From Beroe forskalii (Eukaryota; Ctenophora; Nuda; Beroida; Beroidae): DNA of 64,000 bases. Where the stretch lies: NCBI GenBank assembly GCA_011033025.1, contig WFMF01000134.1, positions 1-64,000 of the forward strand, given 5' to 3'. Below the pieces are notes generated by a model, which did not search any database, was not told the DNA's origin, and worked only from the letters and a program-made list of their open reading frames with translations. Shown piece after piece: positions 63,806 to 64,000 of the stretch. A program made the translations under genes and the position numbers. Numbering within the stretch: the stretch's first letter is position 1; each line of letters starts with the position of its first letter.

Positions 63806-64000
63806 CTTTTCAATGACAACAAAGAACTGATAAAGAGCGGGATCTTCCTCCTCTAACCCAGAACTGAGTGACAGGGCATGATCTATGAAATTCTTCACGC
63901 TTAGTTTCAAAAGTTGGATCAGATTCTTCCGCTCGATGACATGATACCTGTCCTCACAGTATTCGCCACCATCATCTTGCATGCTTTTCCATGTATTGGT
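63806..64000 (-). CDS. RUFY: RUFY-like protein, first RUN domain exon in the window (open at edge)
   Basis: It encodes ERKNLIQLLKLSVKNFIDHA and EEDPALYQFFVVIEK before donor GTATCT (phase 0). ERxNLxxLLKLSxK...L and LYQFFVVIE match the start of the RUN domain in RUFY1-3. The frame stays open to the window edge and no acceptor is visible. RUN-domain proteins of this group act on endosomes as effectors of small GTPases (Rab/Arl types). Confidence 0.93.

Noticed and set aside
1-64000. tRNA or rRNA genes
   Set aside because: No cloverleaf with A and B boxes and no rRNA-like block was recognised by eye; a covariance search would be needed to exclude them.

Overview
This window is eukaryotic, from an intron-rich, AT-rich, transposon-laden animal genome. 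The host exons carry canonical GT-AG junctions with matching phases and encode typical metazoan proteins (a Sec24 of the C/D type, the U11/U12-35K protein SNRNP35, a RUFY-type RUN/coiled-coil protein). The repeats include a CR1-like LINE, an RNase H-bearing LINE, a Polinton/adintovirus-like capsid gene relic, a probable Penelope-like relic, many MITEs and large minisatellites. The P2X7-type cysteine-rich domain and the small secreted cysteine-rich domain suggest a marine invertebrate, possibly an early-branching one such as a cnidarian. The species cannot be fixed from the sequence.

Layout. Positions 1 to 36.7 kb are essentially one gene, Sec24, on the minus strand. Its proline-rich first coding exon (36714-33562) carries a 1.3-kb insertion flanked by a 15-bp target-site duplication. 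Exons 2 and 3 (33369-33200, 33015-32645; zinc finger and start of the trunk domain) follow, and exon 4 lies 27 kb away at 5568-5419. Later exons are off the left edge. The giant intron and the left flank hold almost all of the mobile DNA. They contain a CR1-like LINE interrupted by an insertion (3-3651), a Polinton-like capsid gene relic (4082-5049), a P2X7-type domain fragment (7454-7946), a TIR transposon relic (10473-11203) and an RNase H LINE split by a 4.7-kb insertion that carries a 27-bp minisatellite (16700-23260). That LINE sits between two near-identical 888-bp repeats. Next comes a Russian-doll nest of TIR elements around a 21-bp GGAGGCT satellite (24173-32214).

From 36.7 to 40.3 kb is a divergent intergenic region with MITEs and three tandem 505-bp repeats. 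A two-exon gene for a membrane-anchored HIT-superfamily protein (433 aa) occupies 40269-41803. From 42 to 48 kb are MITEs, GC-rich hairpin repeats, largely featureless AT-rich DNA and an antisense ORF that may be the N-terminal part of a Penelope-like element. SNRNP35 exons lie at 48720-48862 and 51011-51243; its first exon or exons were not found. From 53.6 to 57.3 kb is a tandemly duplicated repeat with a TTGACTGACTGA satellite, and one copy is interrupted by a 1.4-kb long-TIR element whose empty site survives in the other copy. A small secreted cysteine-rich protein gene (58447-59151, plus strand) follows. The rest (59600-64000, minus strand) is a RUFY-like gene with RUN-domain and coiled-coil exons; its 5' end is off the right edge and no FYVE exon was found.

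The best candidates for something undescribed are the nested TIR/satellite structure, the shared CCTTAG-terminal/TA-duplication element families, the 1.4-kb long-TIR element with its empty site, and duplications of splice-junction segments in two unrelated genes. Three stretches (about 9420-9965, 12000-12560 and 13490-14660) look like poor-quality base calls and should not be trusted for gene calling. No tRNA, rRNA, CRISPR or bacterial-type features were recognised.
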